Assembly (NCBI GenBank): GCA_037179385.1
Contig: CM074200.1
Location: forward strand, 36,087,884-36,151,883
DNA from: Holothuria scabra
Lineage: Eukaryota; Echinodermata; Holothuroidea; Aspidochirotida; Holothuriidae
Direction: 5' to 3'
Length of the DNA stretch: 64,000 nt
Below the pieces are notes generated by a model. That model was given only the letters and a program-made list of their open reading frames with translations. It searched no databases and was not told the DNA's origin. Below are positions 10,990-22,975 of this stretch, piece by piece. Positions within the stretch are counted from its first letter, which is position 1, and every line of letters starts with the position of its first letter. A program made the translations under genes and the position numbers.

Positions 10990-12535
10990 ACGGTATCATA
11001 ACAAGCCGTTACATTTAAAAGATAGATTGTAAAATATGTAACCGAAGTCTGGCAAACTAGGTCAAGTGAAGGAAAGGAAACGTACATAACCTTGTCGTTT
11101 TGTTTATTGTCGCCTTCGAATCATCACAGTTGGCACATGTAAACATTGGTCTTTGTTTATATACGTCTCTATTTACGTAACCGTAATGACGTCACAAGTC
11201 AATGCAATTATAGTAATCGAGATTCCAACATATCTCTTTGGATTAAAAAGCGGTGATTGAAACAAATAAAGATTTATACAGGAACTATTTATAAGCAGAT
11301 AAACCAGTCAACATTTACAAAACAACACTTCCATGAAAGGCGTAAGCATGGTACAGGGGGCGAATGGACTCAGAATGATGGTAGATGTAAAAAGAGGATA
11401 AGACTGGAAGACAAAGAGCAAGAAAAATTAAAAAAAAGTAAAATGAAAGCTCATGTATTTTATGGCGCCTGAAATATCGTCGAATCAATAGATTTTTGTA
11501 TACCTGTGCAATTTTGGTTTGTGTTGAATTATTGAGGATTGAAGCAATGTCAGTCTTTTCAATTCTCGTCTGCAATCATGTTTTCTTGGATTCGAGCTCA
11601 ATTCGCGATCCGGAAGCCACTGAAACAGGTGCAAACAGTGTTCTTTTGTCACAAGAAACTAACACTTGCTAGATGGGCCGTAAATGAGTATCATGCTGAA
11701 ATGCTGAATTCAGACGCGCAATCAGACTTTCAGACAGGGGATTTGGTGAGGAGGGTGAAAATGAGAACAACCGTCCAGATTTAACTATTTTTTTTATTTT
11801 CGGGGCGGGCCCAGGAATGGTTTAGCATCAAATTCACCAGAACAGTCCTGGGATCTCTGGAGTAGTAAGGCATTGTAGGTATTGGAATGACATTCACGTG
11901 AGAGGGGCCTTGTCATTTTGCGAGCTATGTGACCTTATTAAGACCAACTGTCATTTTAAGGTTTCATTTGTTATAACAACATAACTCGGATTAAAGTGCC
12001 AACAGATCGATGGATTTTGATATCGTAAGGGTACCTTGTCGTTTCCTAGTGAGTTATCAGCTTGCATGCCGGAAGGTCTAGAGTTCCTTTCCAGACCGAA
12101 TCATACCAAAGTTTTAAAAATTAAACATGTACTGCCATTGTGCTTGATGCTAAGCATATACTGGTAACTTGGTAAGCAAAGGAATGAGAAAACAAGTCAG
12201 TGAGTCACAACTTCAAAATTATCCTGTTGTCGGACGGACTCAGACCAATGGGTTAGAAACTGGACAGTAAAACTCAATCTAACTTAAAGCATAGGTTTGT
12301 AATGCATTTCCTCAAAGGAAATTGCAGACATGACAGAAACGGAGCGCAACCACTTGTGCGTGCGTTTACCAAACCAAAAGGTTTTACATGTGATTAACTG
12401 TGATGATTTGAAGGCGACAATAAACAAAACGACAAGTTTATGCACGTTTCCTTCCCGTCATTTGACCTAGTTTGCCAGACTTCGGTTGCATGGTTTATAA
12501 TTTATCTTTTAAATGTAATGGCTTGTTATTATACA
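10990..12535. repeat. Foldback unit: 150-bp inverted arms around 1.2 kb
   Basis: Left arm about 10998-11145 and right arm about 12380-12530 are inverse copies; both contain CCGAAGTCTGGCAAACTAGG and TTGTCGTTTTGTTTATTGTC in opposite orientation. Between them are AT-rich sequence, small ORFs without recognisable content, and a SINE (12040-12298). It could be one foldback transposon or two inverted copies of a short repeat. Confidence 0.7.
12040..12298 (+). mobile_element. tRNA-derived SINE, copy 2
   Basis: Degenerate tRNA-like head (CTAGTGAGTTATCAGCTTGC, then TAGAGTTCCTTTCC as B box), followed by the shared body CTGCCATTGTGCTTGATGCT, GAAAACAAGTCAGTGAG and GTTAGAAACTGGACAGTAAA, ending CAATCTAACTTAAA. 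It matches the 60.3 kb copy block for block. Confidence 0.7.
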
Positions 12536-12540
12536 TCCGC

Positions 12541-13348
12541 AAAATGACATGGATCTACTGCCCGTCCACTGGCCAGTGAAAGAATTATAAAAGGGGAAAC
12601 CAATGGAAAAAAGATGAAGGAAAAGAAAAATAAGGAAAACAGGTGTTTTTGGAGTTGTTCAAATCTTATCAATCTGTTCGAGTTGAGTTGTTTGAACTTT
12701 TAGTGTATCATCGCTCTTGTATTAACACAATAGGGGTGTTTCCCATGGTTCACGCTCTGTATCTTACTAGCGGTATGTAAGTGCGGTTACCGTGGAAGGT
12801 GTTCGAACCAAAACACTGCCCTCCGGAAAATTAAAGGGAGCTACATATCTTCAAGCTAAGGGAATGTTTAAGGAAAGTTAAACTTGCGGATCTGCCCATC
12901 TGCTCCCGTTTCGTACGCCTGTGTATTTACATTTTTACAACATTTTCTAATATGTGTCATTGTTAGTATGGTCAGTGTTCATAGATTTACATATAGGCTT
13001 AATTGTTTTTTGGGTTTGGTAAATGCATCTATCGGCTCTTTAATCCGAGTTTATGTTGTTATTAGTCAGTCGGGCGTACCTGTTTTTTCTGCTGTTTCGT
13101 GCAACACAAAAGGTGATTACTGGGGAACAGCCCAGAAAGGAAGATTATAGTTTTCTCATCACGAAATGACTTTTCCCCACGTTCAAAAAGTGCGCAGCAA
13201 CGAAAAAAGAGGCAAAAACAATGCCAAAGTTTCATCTTAAATCTACTACGATCGTTTGGTCACCAGCCAATCACGTATCAGGAGAGGAGGAGACTGACCA
13301 ATGACAAGGCAGTAGCATCCTAGTTACACAGAAGAAGCAGACGACAAA
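12541..13348. other. No feature seen
   Basis: Unremarkable AT-rich sequence; the small ORFs here show no recognisable motif. Confidence 0.4.
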
Positions 13349-13762
13349 ATGGCAGCCCCCATGCCAAACGCTGAACCTGGTGAAAATCCGGAGTTTTGTG
13401 CCATGCACATTGTTTCCAGTGCAACAACCAACTTTAAAACATTCACAAAAGCATCTTAGGAAACGTTTGTTAGTTATGGGGCACAATGGAAACACTTCAA
13501 CTGCCCTGAAGTCGAAATTGTCGACAGTACGGCTACGAGTCTTGGTTTAGACTTCGACAACATCGAAGAATGCCTCCAGTTGTTTTCACACGTACCCGTT
13601 GCACGAAACATCGGGTACCACCATACGCACCGAGATTGTTATCGGCGGTTTTGTGACAAAGGTAAAATTGAGCGGAAGAACCGTTCATCACAGAATCAGA
13701 CTAGCGAAGATACGTATATCTATTCCTCTATAAAATTTTTAATTTGTAAACTAATCGGCTAG
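13349..13762 (+). pseudogene. Broken uncharacterised ORF, stop at codon 37
   Basis: From ATG 13349 the frame reads MAAPMPNAEPGENPEFCAMH... to codon 36, meets TAG at 13457-13459, then continues open to 13762. After the stop come VSYGAQWKHF and a GYHHTHRDCYRRFCDKGKIE block. The latter looks like the G-Y-H-x-x-C-Y-x-x-F-x-D-K motif I associate with uncharacterised invertebrate proteins often linked to repeats; that association is from memory. The TAG stands where a Trp would fit such proteins. A possible donor (GTAAAA) at about 13661 could end an exon. No function is assigned. Confidence 0.4.
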
Positions 13763-14197
13763 CCGGATGAAAATAAACATGCTTGCCTAGCCATAGAGTG
13801 TGCAATCAATGCATTGTGTGGCGACCGTAGTAGTCCCACAATGGTGCAGCAATACTTGAAGTCAGTGCGCTACGCTGCCTCACAGGGTGGCCCACCTTGC
13901 CCCTATTCTCAGAATTTAAAATTCTTCATGTGGTTCCTGGGGTTGTCTAAATTATTAAAAGTGCACTGTGTGAATAATGGATTGGGTGACTGCTAACTTG
14001 AACTGAACCAACACACAGAGTTACATGTGGTCATTAAAGAATTGAAGTCAGGCATGTCAGGCTGTGCATGGGCTTCAAAACATAGGAGTGCAGCATTTTA
14101 CATGTGAATCTGGATCTGGAAGAATACTGCACAACACTCCTGGTGGAGTCAAACGTGCAGGGTTGAGTGTGTGCATGTAGTTAGTCGTCCCGTCTGA

Positions 14198-14545
14198 GGA
14201 TCCTCAAGGCTGCGCTCTTGAACTGCTTGGGTCCTCGAGATCTGTAATGTTCTGGGGGAGTAGGTTCCAGTCTCTGACGGTCCGAGGAAAGAAACTGTAT
14301 TTGTAGCAGTCCTTATTGGTTGGTATATTTGTAAAGCTATTAGAATGGTGATGCCTGGAGGGCCGCCGGACCGGTTGTAGGTTGTTGATTGGCAAGGCTA
14401 GGAGGCCCAATCTGGCTTTGTGAAGAATTGCTAGCCTGTTGGCAGTACGCCTGTTTTTGAGACTATCCCACCCTAGGTCATTTAGCATTTCAGTCACACT
14501 ACTATGGGGGGAATAGTCATTATAAACAATGAACGTGTGTCCTTA
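14198..14545 (-). pseudogene. C-terminal remnant of a non-LTR retrotransposon reverse transcriptase
   Basis: Minus-strand reading from about 14545 to the TGA near 14201 gives FIVYNDYSPHSSVTEML, then LGWDSLKNRR, and ends with SFFPRTVRDWNLLPQNITD. This is the tail of LINE ORF2 proteins, where the motif F-F-P-R-T-x-x-x-W-N-x-L-P is common. Only about 115 codons survive. It is a different family from the LINEs at 39-40 and 61-64 kb, whose equivalent is FSFSHRVVNEWNCLP. Confidence 0.75.
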
Positions 14546-17112
14546 AATTCAATCTCCTCCCTCTTTTCAATGAAGCTAGGGGTCTTATCTGTGTAGTATT
14601 AGCTCTCAATCAGTATGATAATGCTCCATTATACTACGTTCTGAATACTACACGGAGCAAGTGACCATAGAGGTAAGTGTGTAGGGACTGAGTGAGGACT
14701 AGTGTAGTATATGCTACATTGTGTATTTTACTTAATTCCAGTCGTGTGGTGGTGATGTAAGTTGATATACTCACTAACCAGGGAGTTGTCAGGGTTGAGT
14801 GACAATTCAGTGTTCTCCACAGGTTGAAATTTTGTCCGGGTGCTCCAAAGGTTGAAGGTAAACAGTGATCACTGTCTTGACAAGAAGTCTTAAGAGAGGG
14901 AGCATCTCTCTGTGGAAAATGTTGGTTAAAATCAGTGATGTTTGTAATTATACTTTTCTCTGATGACTAGGAACATTTGTGATTATCATTGCTCAATGTC
15001 CACATTGAGATTGCTGTTTTCTCTGTTTCGAGATTTGAAATAGATAATTTTTATCTGCGTGGCTGAATTTTTTGTCCGGGTGGCACATTTTTTGTCCGTG
15101 GGCTAAAAATTTTGATTTTGTCCGGGTGGGTCACCCTAACAAAACAGCTAGTAGAGAACACTGTCATTATGCCTTTTTAATATCCCTTTCCTGTTGTAGC
15201 TGCGGAATTGTAACCGGGGTGGAAATATACTAACGCCTATCTTGTGCATTTGGCAGGAGCCTAAACAGCAACTCTCTTGTCAGAGTGTGTGACTGCAGGC
15301 AGAAATCTTGAATATAAAAGACTTATGGGATGTATCCACATTCCTTGGTACCTGTAAGAACATTCGTTCCGTTACTTTCCACCATATAGGTGTACTAGGC
15401 CACTTTTATTTGGAGGGGGTAGAGCCCTTTTAGGCTTTTACCCAAAATTTTAATCACCCATGCTTGAAAAATACAACTCTTTTGTCTGAAAATAGTAATT
15501 TCCCAGCAGGAACAGGGCTGCAGCCCCCACCCCTCCGCCCTATACACCTATGTTTTCAACAGTGCTAGTATTCCATTCTACTTTGACCCACTAACCTGAA
15601 ACTAAGACATCTCGTTTGAATATGAATTTTAGTAGTTTTGAGCTTCCCTTCAAAACTGCAGGAATTACAGTACCTAAGTGTTGTGCATTTGAGTTGGGGA
15701 GGGGGAAAGATGTTAAAACAAAGGTTAGTCAACTGTGGTTTCTATTAAAGTTCTTTTTGTTTTAGTAAGAGACTAACATTACCATTTTCCTAGCAACAAG
15801 CCATGGTTTGTGGGAAGAGGGTGGGGCCCGTGCTCATATATACTTATTGAACAGACAGGTAGACCCCATAATTTCCATTATTGCCTCATGATAAAAAAGC
15901 ACTGTTTTCTTTGATTGATAGTTGAAAGAAAGCGAGAAGTATTTGTTGAGTTCCTTTCCGTGCCTATAACCTTAAAATCTAAACCTTCCTTCTAGAAGAA
16001 AAAAGTGTTTTAACAGAATGTAGCCCAACCCTTTCATGTAAAAATCTTTGGTGAATTACAAAATGAAAAGTTCCGTGTGTAACTGGAAACCCATCAGAGC
16101 ATAAAAATATTGCAATTTTCCTCTGCAAAGTTGTCATTCTGTAAAATTAGCACTGCCTTGCATGAGAACCCCTGATTCTATGTCAGTTTGCAAATTCGGG
16201 GAGGGGTTCTGGGCCCTAACCCCCTTGAACCCTTTACAGTAACACCCCTTACCAGTAGCAAAAATAATAACTTTACCCATATTAGTGAACATATTTTAAT
16301 GAAATTATCATATTTGCACCCCAATTACTTGAGGTGTCTAGTTGTATGTTATACACAAATGTTGGGAGGGGGCTTCTCACAGGACCCCTCTCCAAGACAC
16401 CTTAGGTTTTGCATGTCCCGAGGAAACCAACTTAAAATCTAAAAAGAAAATAAATGTGCAAATGCCAGAACAAAGACTTGACAAAATATTGCACAGTTTT
16501 CACATAAGATTCCTTTGTTACACACAAATTTTGCAAAGGAGAGGGGGGTCTGACCCCAGGAGACCATTGACCAACATGCATAGTTCTACTGAATCCTGTA
16601 GTGGTTCCATGGACCTGCCAGGTAAAGGTCAGAATGAAAACATACACACTGGTGCTATTGTGTACATTATTCTGTGTATTGCTTTAATTTGGATAGCGCA
16701 CTCTATTTATGTTTATGCCTTTTCCCTGACCCTGGGAGTGGTCAGTGTTTGCAGAAATAGGTCATGTGTGAGTGAGAAAAGATTGCGAGGTACTCTGGAC
16801 CAAAATCTGCTTGTTTGTAGCTTGAATGTGTTCGTAACATATATTTTTCCTTCAGTACAGTAGTCTATGGGACTATGGCGGCCATTTTGTCCATAAAGTC
16901 AACAGTGTGCAACTTTTAAACGTGGGGAAAATCAAAATATGAAAATTTATGTTGTAAAGTACAACTGGGCGGATTTTGAGGTAATCCCCGTTTGTGTTGC
17001 ACGGAATCCCATTTTTAAAGCCTTTTTTGAGGTATGCCCTACTGACTATATAACAAATGCCCGTAAATTGCAAGGTTCGCAGATGTCATGGCATGCCATT
17101 TCACATGGGCCT
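14546..17112. other. Intergenic, short TTTTGTCCGGGTG repeats only
   Basis: TTTTGTCCGGGTG or close forms occur at about 14832, 15071, 15089 and 15116 and may be remnants of one repeat. The rest shows no coding motif. ORFs at 16.2-16.9 kb carry no domain I recognise. Confidence 0.4.
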
Positions 17113-17116
17113 TTAA

Positions 17117-17360
17117 AGGGCAGGAGCAGTCATCCCAAATTGAAGTAGTGTAGTAGACTGTCCAGTTTCATGATTGGCTGTTGGGAGTCATGAGACAACG
17201 GTTTTTCTCTTCAAACGTGAAATTTACCAGAAATAACTGCTTGGTTTACCTTATATATACAATAGTAAAGTAATAAAATGTAATGAAAGATACTCTGAAG
17301 AGAAATAAGATGGAAACTGTGATATTTAGCTTTTTCGTTTGGGGGACTGTTTTTTTATCT
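17117..17360. mobile_element. TTAA-flanked MITE, copy 1
   Basis: A 244-bp unit flanked on both sides by TTAA (17113-17116 and 17361-17364). It starts AGGGCAGGAGCAGTCATCCC and ends GGGGGACTG...ATCT. The body (GATTGGCTGTTGGGAGTCAT, ACTGCTTGGTTTACCTT, AATGAAAGATACTCTGAAGA) recurs at 40269-40527 and 41931-42132, and in part at 18654-18750. TTAA target sites are used by piggyBac and Kolobok transposons. Confidence 0.85.
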
Positions 17361-17364
17361 TTAA

Positions 17365-18653
17365 AACAAATCTACATCGATGAAGATGATAAAAAGTTAA
17401 TATCAGAACGTTTAACTTCCTTTCATCTCTTTCTTTTCTATTTGCTTATTATTAATTTTTCCCCTTTCGGTCTATCTTTCTGTCCCCCTGCCTTCTCCAT
17501 CTCAGTTCGCCATTCCCAACTAAACTGTCTTACGCACACTTCCCGCTTTCCTTGTTCTCATCTCTCACCCTTTCCATTTTCCCATGTAAAGTTAACTTAG
17601 CGTCATCCTTCGTGTCTACCCAAATGCCTTTCAGACAATTCGCTCTTTCGAGCGAATCTGTCTCAGTTTCCCACCGTCCCTATCTCAATCTGCATCAGTA
17701 CTTTTCCATCGATATTTGAAATTCTTCTAATTCGAAACGTCAATATGCTTCTCGTCATTCTTTCCTCCTAGTCATCTTCGTCTTAAAAGGCCAATCCTCT
17801 CACCTAAAACTACAATTTTTGAAGGGGTTCACAGAAATTCTCAATTGGCTCATCTCTTCGATTGACAGCTAGTTCAAACAATGCAAAGTACCATTGCTCA
17901 TATTACACAGCGTGTAATGTAGTGAGTGTTTTTGATTACACATTGGGGTCTTGAGATTGTGTCTGGATGAAGATGAATTTAAACAGTTGTGGGAGTGGCA
18001 AGTAAGTAGGTTAGAAGAATTATAAATGTTTGTGGTGAGAGGATCGGATCTGTTACTCTCTTTTTCACGCTTTTCTCCTCCCTTTGTTTTCCCTTTCTCT
18101 CATTTCTTTCTGCACTCTGTTTTTTTTTTTTTTTTGCCTTTGTTCTCCCTGGTGTAGTTTCCCCTGCCTCCCTCTGTATAGGCGATAGGACAAACAGACT
18201 TTGTGAGCCTATGGCTGAAGCCCGTGTACTGGTGTTAGTCAAGTCACGTGACCAGCAGCAAATATCCTTCTTGGCATGACGCCACTGCCAGTCCCAGCGT
18301 CAGCGTTCGAAAGGCTTTTACTTTCTCGACCAGGGTTTGACCTTAATGAGTTTCTATCAGAGGTGGGTTTGAAAGTAAAATCAGAAAGTGCCACGTGACT
18401 TCATGATGTGAAAACAGTAAATAGGTGCTGATTTCAGTCTCCGAAGTATTGCGGATTCATATTTTCCTTTGTCGGCAGCCATGCCGCCAGAGGCATAGCC
18501 AGTTTGTTCTTGTTGGTGGACTGAGAGAAAGGTGACTCTTTTTGTGGGTGGTGACTTTGTCAAATACCGTAGCGAAAAACCACCATCAGTTTGCGCGGAG
18601 CGTACAAAAATTTTGAAAAATGGTGACTGGAATGGCATTTCTCATGCCTTCGA
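17365..18653. other. Pyrimidine-rich intergenic DNA
   Basis: Long C/T-rich stretches at about 17415-17600 and 18055-18140, including a T17 run at 18120-18136. A GCGCGGAGCGTACAAAAATTTT block lies at 18593-18614. No gene seen. Confidence 0.5.
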
Positions 18654-18750
18654 AGGGGAAATGCAGTCACCCCGTTTGCATGAGTGTAACAGTCTGCTGT
18701 GTTTCATGATTGGCCATTGAGAGTCATGTAACTACATTTTCTCACTAAAT
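18654..18750. mobile_element. TTAA-family MITE, 5' fragment (copy 4)
   Basis: It begins AGGGGAAATGCAGTCACCCC and then matches the family body at CATGATTGGCCATTGAGAGT and the ACATTTTCTCAC region. The right half is missing. Confidence 0.6.
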
Positions 18751-18866
18751 TATGGTATTTAGGAGAGTAACTCATAAGTCAGCGACATGTGTCTAGTGTA
18801 CTGCAGCAGGAAACTGAATTACTACGTCACATGTGTCCTGAATATATAAATCCTGCACTTTAGCTA

Positions 18867-19655
18867 CAGTGGCGTCACCAGACTTTTCTTTCTAGGGGCA
18901 TTGGTGGGCACAACACTTTTGCAGGCGGCACTGCTAGCATCCACTCCTGGAACCAGAGGCGCCACTGAGCGCCAGGCGCAATGCCTTATCGATTCGGGTC
19001 CAGTGGCCCGCTAAGGGCCCCTGTTGGATTCCAGGTCCGTTGTGGTTCTAGGGGCGAAGCCCCCCCCCCCCCGAAGCTGCTGTGAGGTATTGCATTCGTT
19101 ATTAAAAGGTAATTCTATTGACTTAACATTGGTCTTACATTATATCCAGGGTAACTTCAGGTAACACTTTAAGTGAAACTACTCCCAAGAGCGGATCCGG
19201 CGGACATTTTAAAGAAGGGGAGCTGAACCTAGAAAGAAAAAGCAGTTGATGGGCAGTTAAATGTTATTCGCTCAAAGCAAGATTTTATCCTACCTAAAAG
19301 GTTACCTAAGCTGTGCGCCACCTTCAATTGGCGTAGACTGGAGGGTACAGAAAATTTTGAAAAGAAATGCAACTCCTAATACAGCAGGAGATGGCATTTT
19401 CCATGTGTTATGCGATGTTTTCTTTTGAAGAACATGAAAATTGCTGCCTTTCTTTGTCAAAAGAAAAATCACATCTTAAAAAATCTGGTAGTCAACCTCT
19501 GACTACAGAATACATATCGTTCTTTTGAAATCCCAAATCTTGGGAGGACACGCGGGGGACACAAGGTTTTCAGGGACGCGTTTTCATTCCCCCGTTCCCC
19601 TGTCCCCTGCCCCTGTCCCCTTTCCCCTGTCGCCCTGCCGGTGGTGACGCCACTG
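18867..19655. mobile_element. Mariner-like non-autonomous element with CAGTGGCGTCACCA ends
   Basis: The left end CAGTGGCGTCACCAGAC and right end GGTGGTGACGCCACTG form inverted repeats, each flanked by TA (18865-18866, 19656-19657), the Tc1/mariner target. The 789-bp interior holds a C run at about 19060-19072 and no credible ORF. Confidence 0.75.
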
Positions 19656-19659
19656 TATA

Positions 19660-20880
19660 CAGTGGCGGATCTAGGATTTGCCAAAAGGGGGGGGGGGCGG
19701 TCAGGGAGAGAGCCGCCAAGACTATCTAAGCGGATCGCCACCATCACTTGGCGCGGATTGTACAAGAAAGTTTTGGACTTTACAAACCCTCCAGATGGCC
19801 GGAAATGGCACTCTCTGCGTGTTCTAAGGTACAAGTACCCAGCCTTGAAATATGCATCTCATGTCTGCAATTTTCCAATCAGTGAGGAAAAATGTTCAAT
19901 AATATACCATGCTGCTTCAGCCAGTGGTTCTACCTTTCAGGGACCACAGGAAATGGGGTTGGGGAGTGATGAAAGTAGGGATACCATATTTATTTTCTGG
20001 CACAGAGGACATGGATTGCCATCATAGGGGAGGGATCTACGGAGAGGTTTCTCATACCATGTGAAATTTTTTTATGATTTTTAATGGTGTCTAGAAGCAA
20101 AATGGTGCAATATTTATTGTTTTAACCAGAGTTTTTTAGCTGAAGTCTGGCGTCACCATATTCTAATGTATCAGGGGTTACGCACATTGCCACATGTCTA
20201 TGAGTGGACATGTACTATCTACTCAGATTTAGGCAATAGTTTTGTACAGTTTAGTGTACAGCCTTCCATTGGCGGAGCTAGGGGTTTCGGTCAGAGGGGC
20301 GAAAATGGTCTGCAGGGGCGCTTCGAAGGAGTAAATACCCTGATCCTCCGCACGATCGAAGCCACGGCTTTTCAGATTTTCCATTATTTTGATTTTCACC
20401 TGGTAGAAGACTACTTTGACATTTCTCCTCAGCAAGTTTTTCTATTAAAACATGTTAAAATTTCTATCCATGGGCTTCCGCTGAAGAAAATTCGGGGGGA
20501 GGGGGACTTAATTCTTGTAGAGGGAAAGCTCCGCGCCACCATGAGTTGGCGCGGAGCGCAAGAAAATTTTGGCCCAAAATGCAGCTCAGATCGATGGAAA
20601 TGACATTTCTAAAGCCTATTGACCGCATACAAATAGGGAAAACACTGAGTGACCTGTTAAGAAATATTGATGTTAATTTTTCTTCGTCTTTTTCTTTATG
20701 TTTTCTTCGTTTTTTCAGGTTTTTTATTTATTTTCCAGGGGAGGAAAAGTCCCCCCCCCTTGCCCATACCTGCGGACGCGCATGTTTCTATCCTCTCTTC
20801 CATATTCTAGTATGAAGGCAGTCGTTATATTTTGTGTGTTATTGTCAGGTCTCGATTTAAGATTTTAATGTAATAATGGG
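19660..20880. mobile_element. Fragments of CAGTGGCGGATCTAGG-type elements
   Basis: One element starts at 19660 (CAGTGGCGGATCTAGG, preceded by TA) with a G run at 19686-19696. Another starts near 20264 (ATTGGCGGAGCTAGGGG). Both carry GGCGCGGA modules (19750, 20548). Their right termini were not found. No host gene is visible. Confidence 0.5.
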
Positions 20881-20892
20881 CCACTCTTTGAA

Positions 20893-21861
20893 GGTAAAGA
20901 TTAAACCTGCTAGAGCAAAATAGCAAGCAATCCTACTGAGGGAAACAGTTATGGAAATTAATCACCGTTAGGTGTACATTTTTGGCACCTGGAAATCAAG
21001 ATAAGTACACGAAGAAAAATTAAATGAGGTTATTTACATCATGCGACCACTCTGAAATAGCCATTTATTAAGTACATCAAAAGAAATAGCCAATACAAGA
21101 GGTCTGCTTGGCTTTTTAGATACCAAATTTATAATAAATAAAAGTCTCCTAAACTTAAGCTTTTTAGATGCATTGTTCTGGCATTTTAGACCTCGGAAGT
21201 ACAGAAATAAGCATTTTCATAGAATTACTGTGCAGTGTCAGAAATAGCCATTTATTATGATAATGGTCACTTGAAGGAAAGCAAAATGAAAATTACTCAT
21301 TACAACTCTTAAATGATTACCACTATTATAACAGTTCTGTTTTATTTTAACCTGAATGTTCTCTTCAAATGATCTTGAAAAACGTCTTTTTATTGTCTAT
21401 GTTGACATTTATCCTCGACAACATGAGGGCTATTTGCGCTACAATTATTGCTGCGCCCTTTGCAACATCTTTTACCGGCCGGGAGGGTTGATTTAATGTC
21501 AGTCTGTGTATTTTGTAAGCTTATAATCACGCTTGGTGTGGAAGCAATGAACTTAGCACAGCGACAACATTCATTAGTGCGTATAAAGCATGAAGATACG
21601 TTTGCGGCAAACCTAACCCTATGTTACAGAAGATTACCCTTTTCATCAGAATGAAGTGCAGTTAGTACATTTATCGGTGGCTGTTTGAGCATTTTGTTAT
21701 CTGGGCCTTAAAACAACGCTATTAAATTTTGTCTTTTGCCAAAAATGGTGCAAGAGTAAAGTATGCTGAAAACCCCCAAAGGGCGCCGACAGACGATTTT
21801 GGTCCGTTGATTGGGGGGGGGGGCGACCGCCCCCTGACCATATGGCAGCTCCGCCACTGCA
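20893..21861 (-). mobile_element. 1 kb interspersed repeat, copy 2 (inverted)
   Basis: Inverse of 9998-10988. On the minus strand it starts CAGTGGCGGAGCTGCCATAT, with its G/C run at 21812-21830 and CACCTAACGGTGATTAATTT in the middle; it ends near 20893. The two copies are diverged and carry indels, so they are not a recent duplication. Confidence 0.8.
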
Positions 21862-22975
21862 GCTTTCCATGATAAAGGTAGGCAAGGTGACTGAAAGATT
21901 AAAAGGTAGTAGACCGCAGTTATGGCCGACTGATATCAGATCATCATAAGTTGTCCAGATTCGTCTACAGCCCATCCGTTTGTAAAGTAATACGAGGTAG
22001 CATACTGTTAATCATTATTCCCTATTTACAGCAGGAGCATATTACCTGGTCGGAACCAGTAATTGCAACCAGAAAATTTTTCAAAATATTGAGTCAGCAA
22101 ACAGATTCGGGGAAAAACCTTCAAATCCTATGAAAAATACATGAAATCATGACATTTTTATGCAATCTCACAAGTTCCTCCAGGAACCAGCGTAGAGCCG
22201 GATGTCTGGTAAGCCTAGACGAAGGAGATTGAGCCTCTCCTAGAATATTCCACAGACTTTTGCTTTGTGAGGGGTCTGGAGGGAGATTGCTCTTTTTAGA
22301 AAATTTTTAAAGTACTGTATACTGTAACTTATAAAGTGGTCAAGAAACAATACTAAGCATAACGAATGCACGCTTAGCGCGCTGAAATTTTTCATTGCAT
22401 TTTTCAAATCCTGGATCAGCGTCTAGACAGTTTCAATTCGCCATCACAACCGATTTCCAAAATCACAAGGCGAATCTTCTACCTAATTATTCTTACAAAA
22501 TTTTGAACTTTTACTGCTGTTTCTCCAGTGGTTGTTATCAGAAGGTATAAGTATTAAGAAAAAATTGAGGAAACGTCTAAAGAACGCCAAGCATGCTAAA
22601 ATTTTGGTAGTTTCAGAACCATTTGTGATAGAACATAATTAAAATTATTGCAGTGCCTGAAAATGGTCTTCATATTTCCCCGAATTTTCAAGGAAAATTT
22701 TTTTGAGGGCTTCAGGCTGTCTCTGCATCCTACACCTACGTTGATTCGTACTTAAAAGGGAAATATTTAGGGTTTCAAATAAATCTTAAAGGCCCAGTTC
22801 TCTCATCCCAAAAAGTACCAATTGTTCTAATCCTCTTACTAACGCCCCTCCAACAATTGTCTGAAATTCATCCTTATCCAGTCATAATCTCAGTCTATTG
22901 CTTCAGGGTGAGTGAAGAAAAGCTCTATGTCACAATCAAAACACTCTCAGTACAGTTCATGCTGTGTGATATAAA
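21862..22975. other. No feature seen
   Basis: AT-rich sequence without recognisable ORFs or repeats, apart from a short run of similarity to other intergenic DNA. Confidence 0.4.

Noticed and set aside
14546..16870. ORFs at 16.2-16.9 kb
   Set aside because: Low-complexity and without domains; adjacent frames are equally open.
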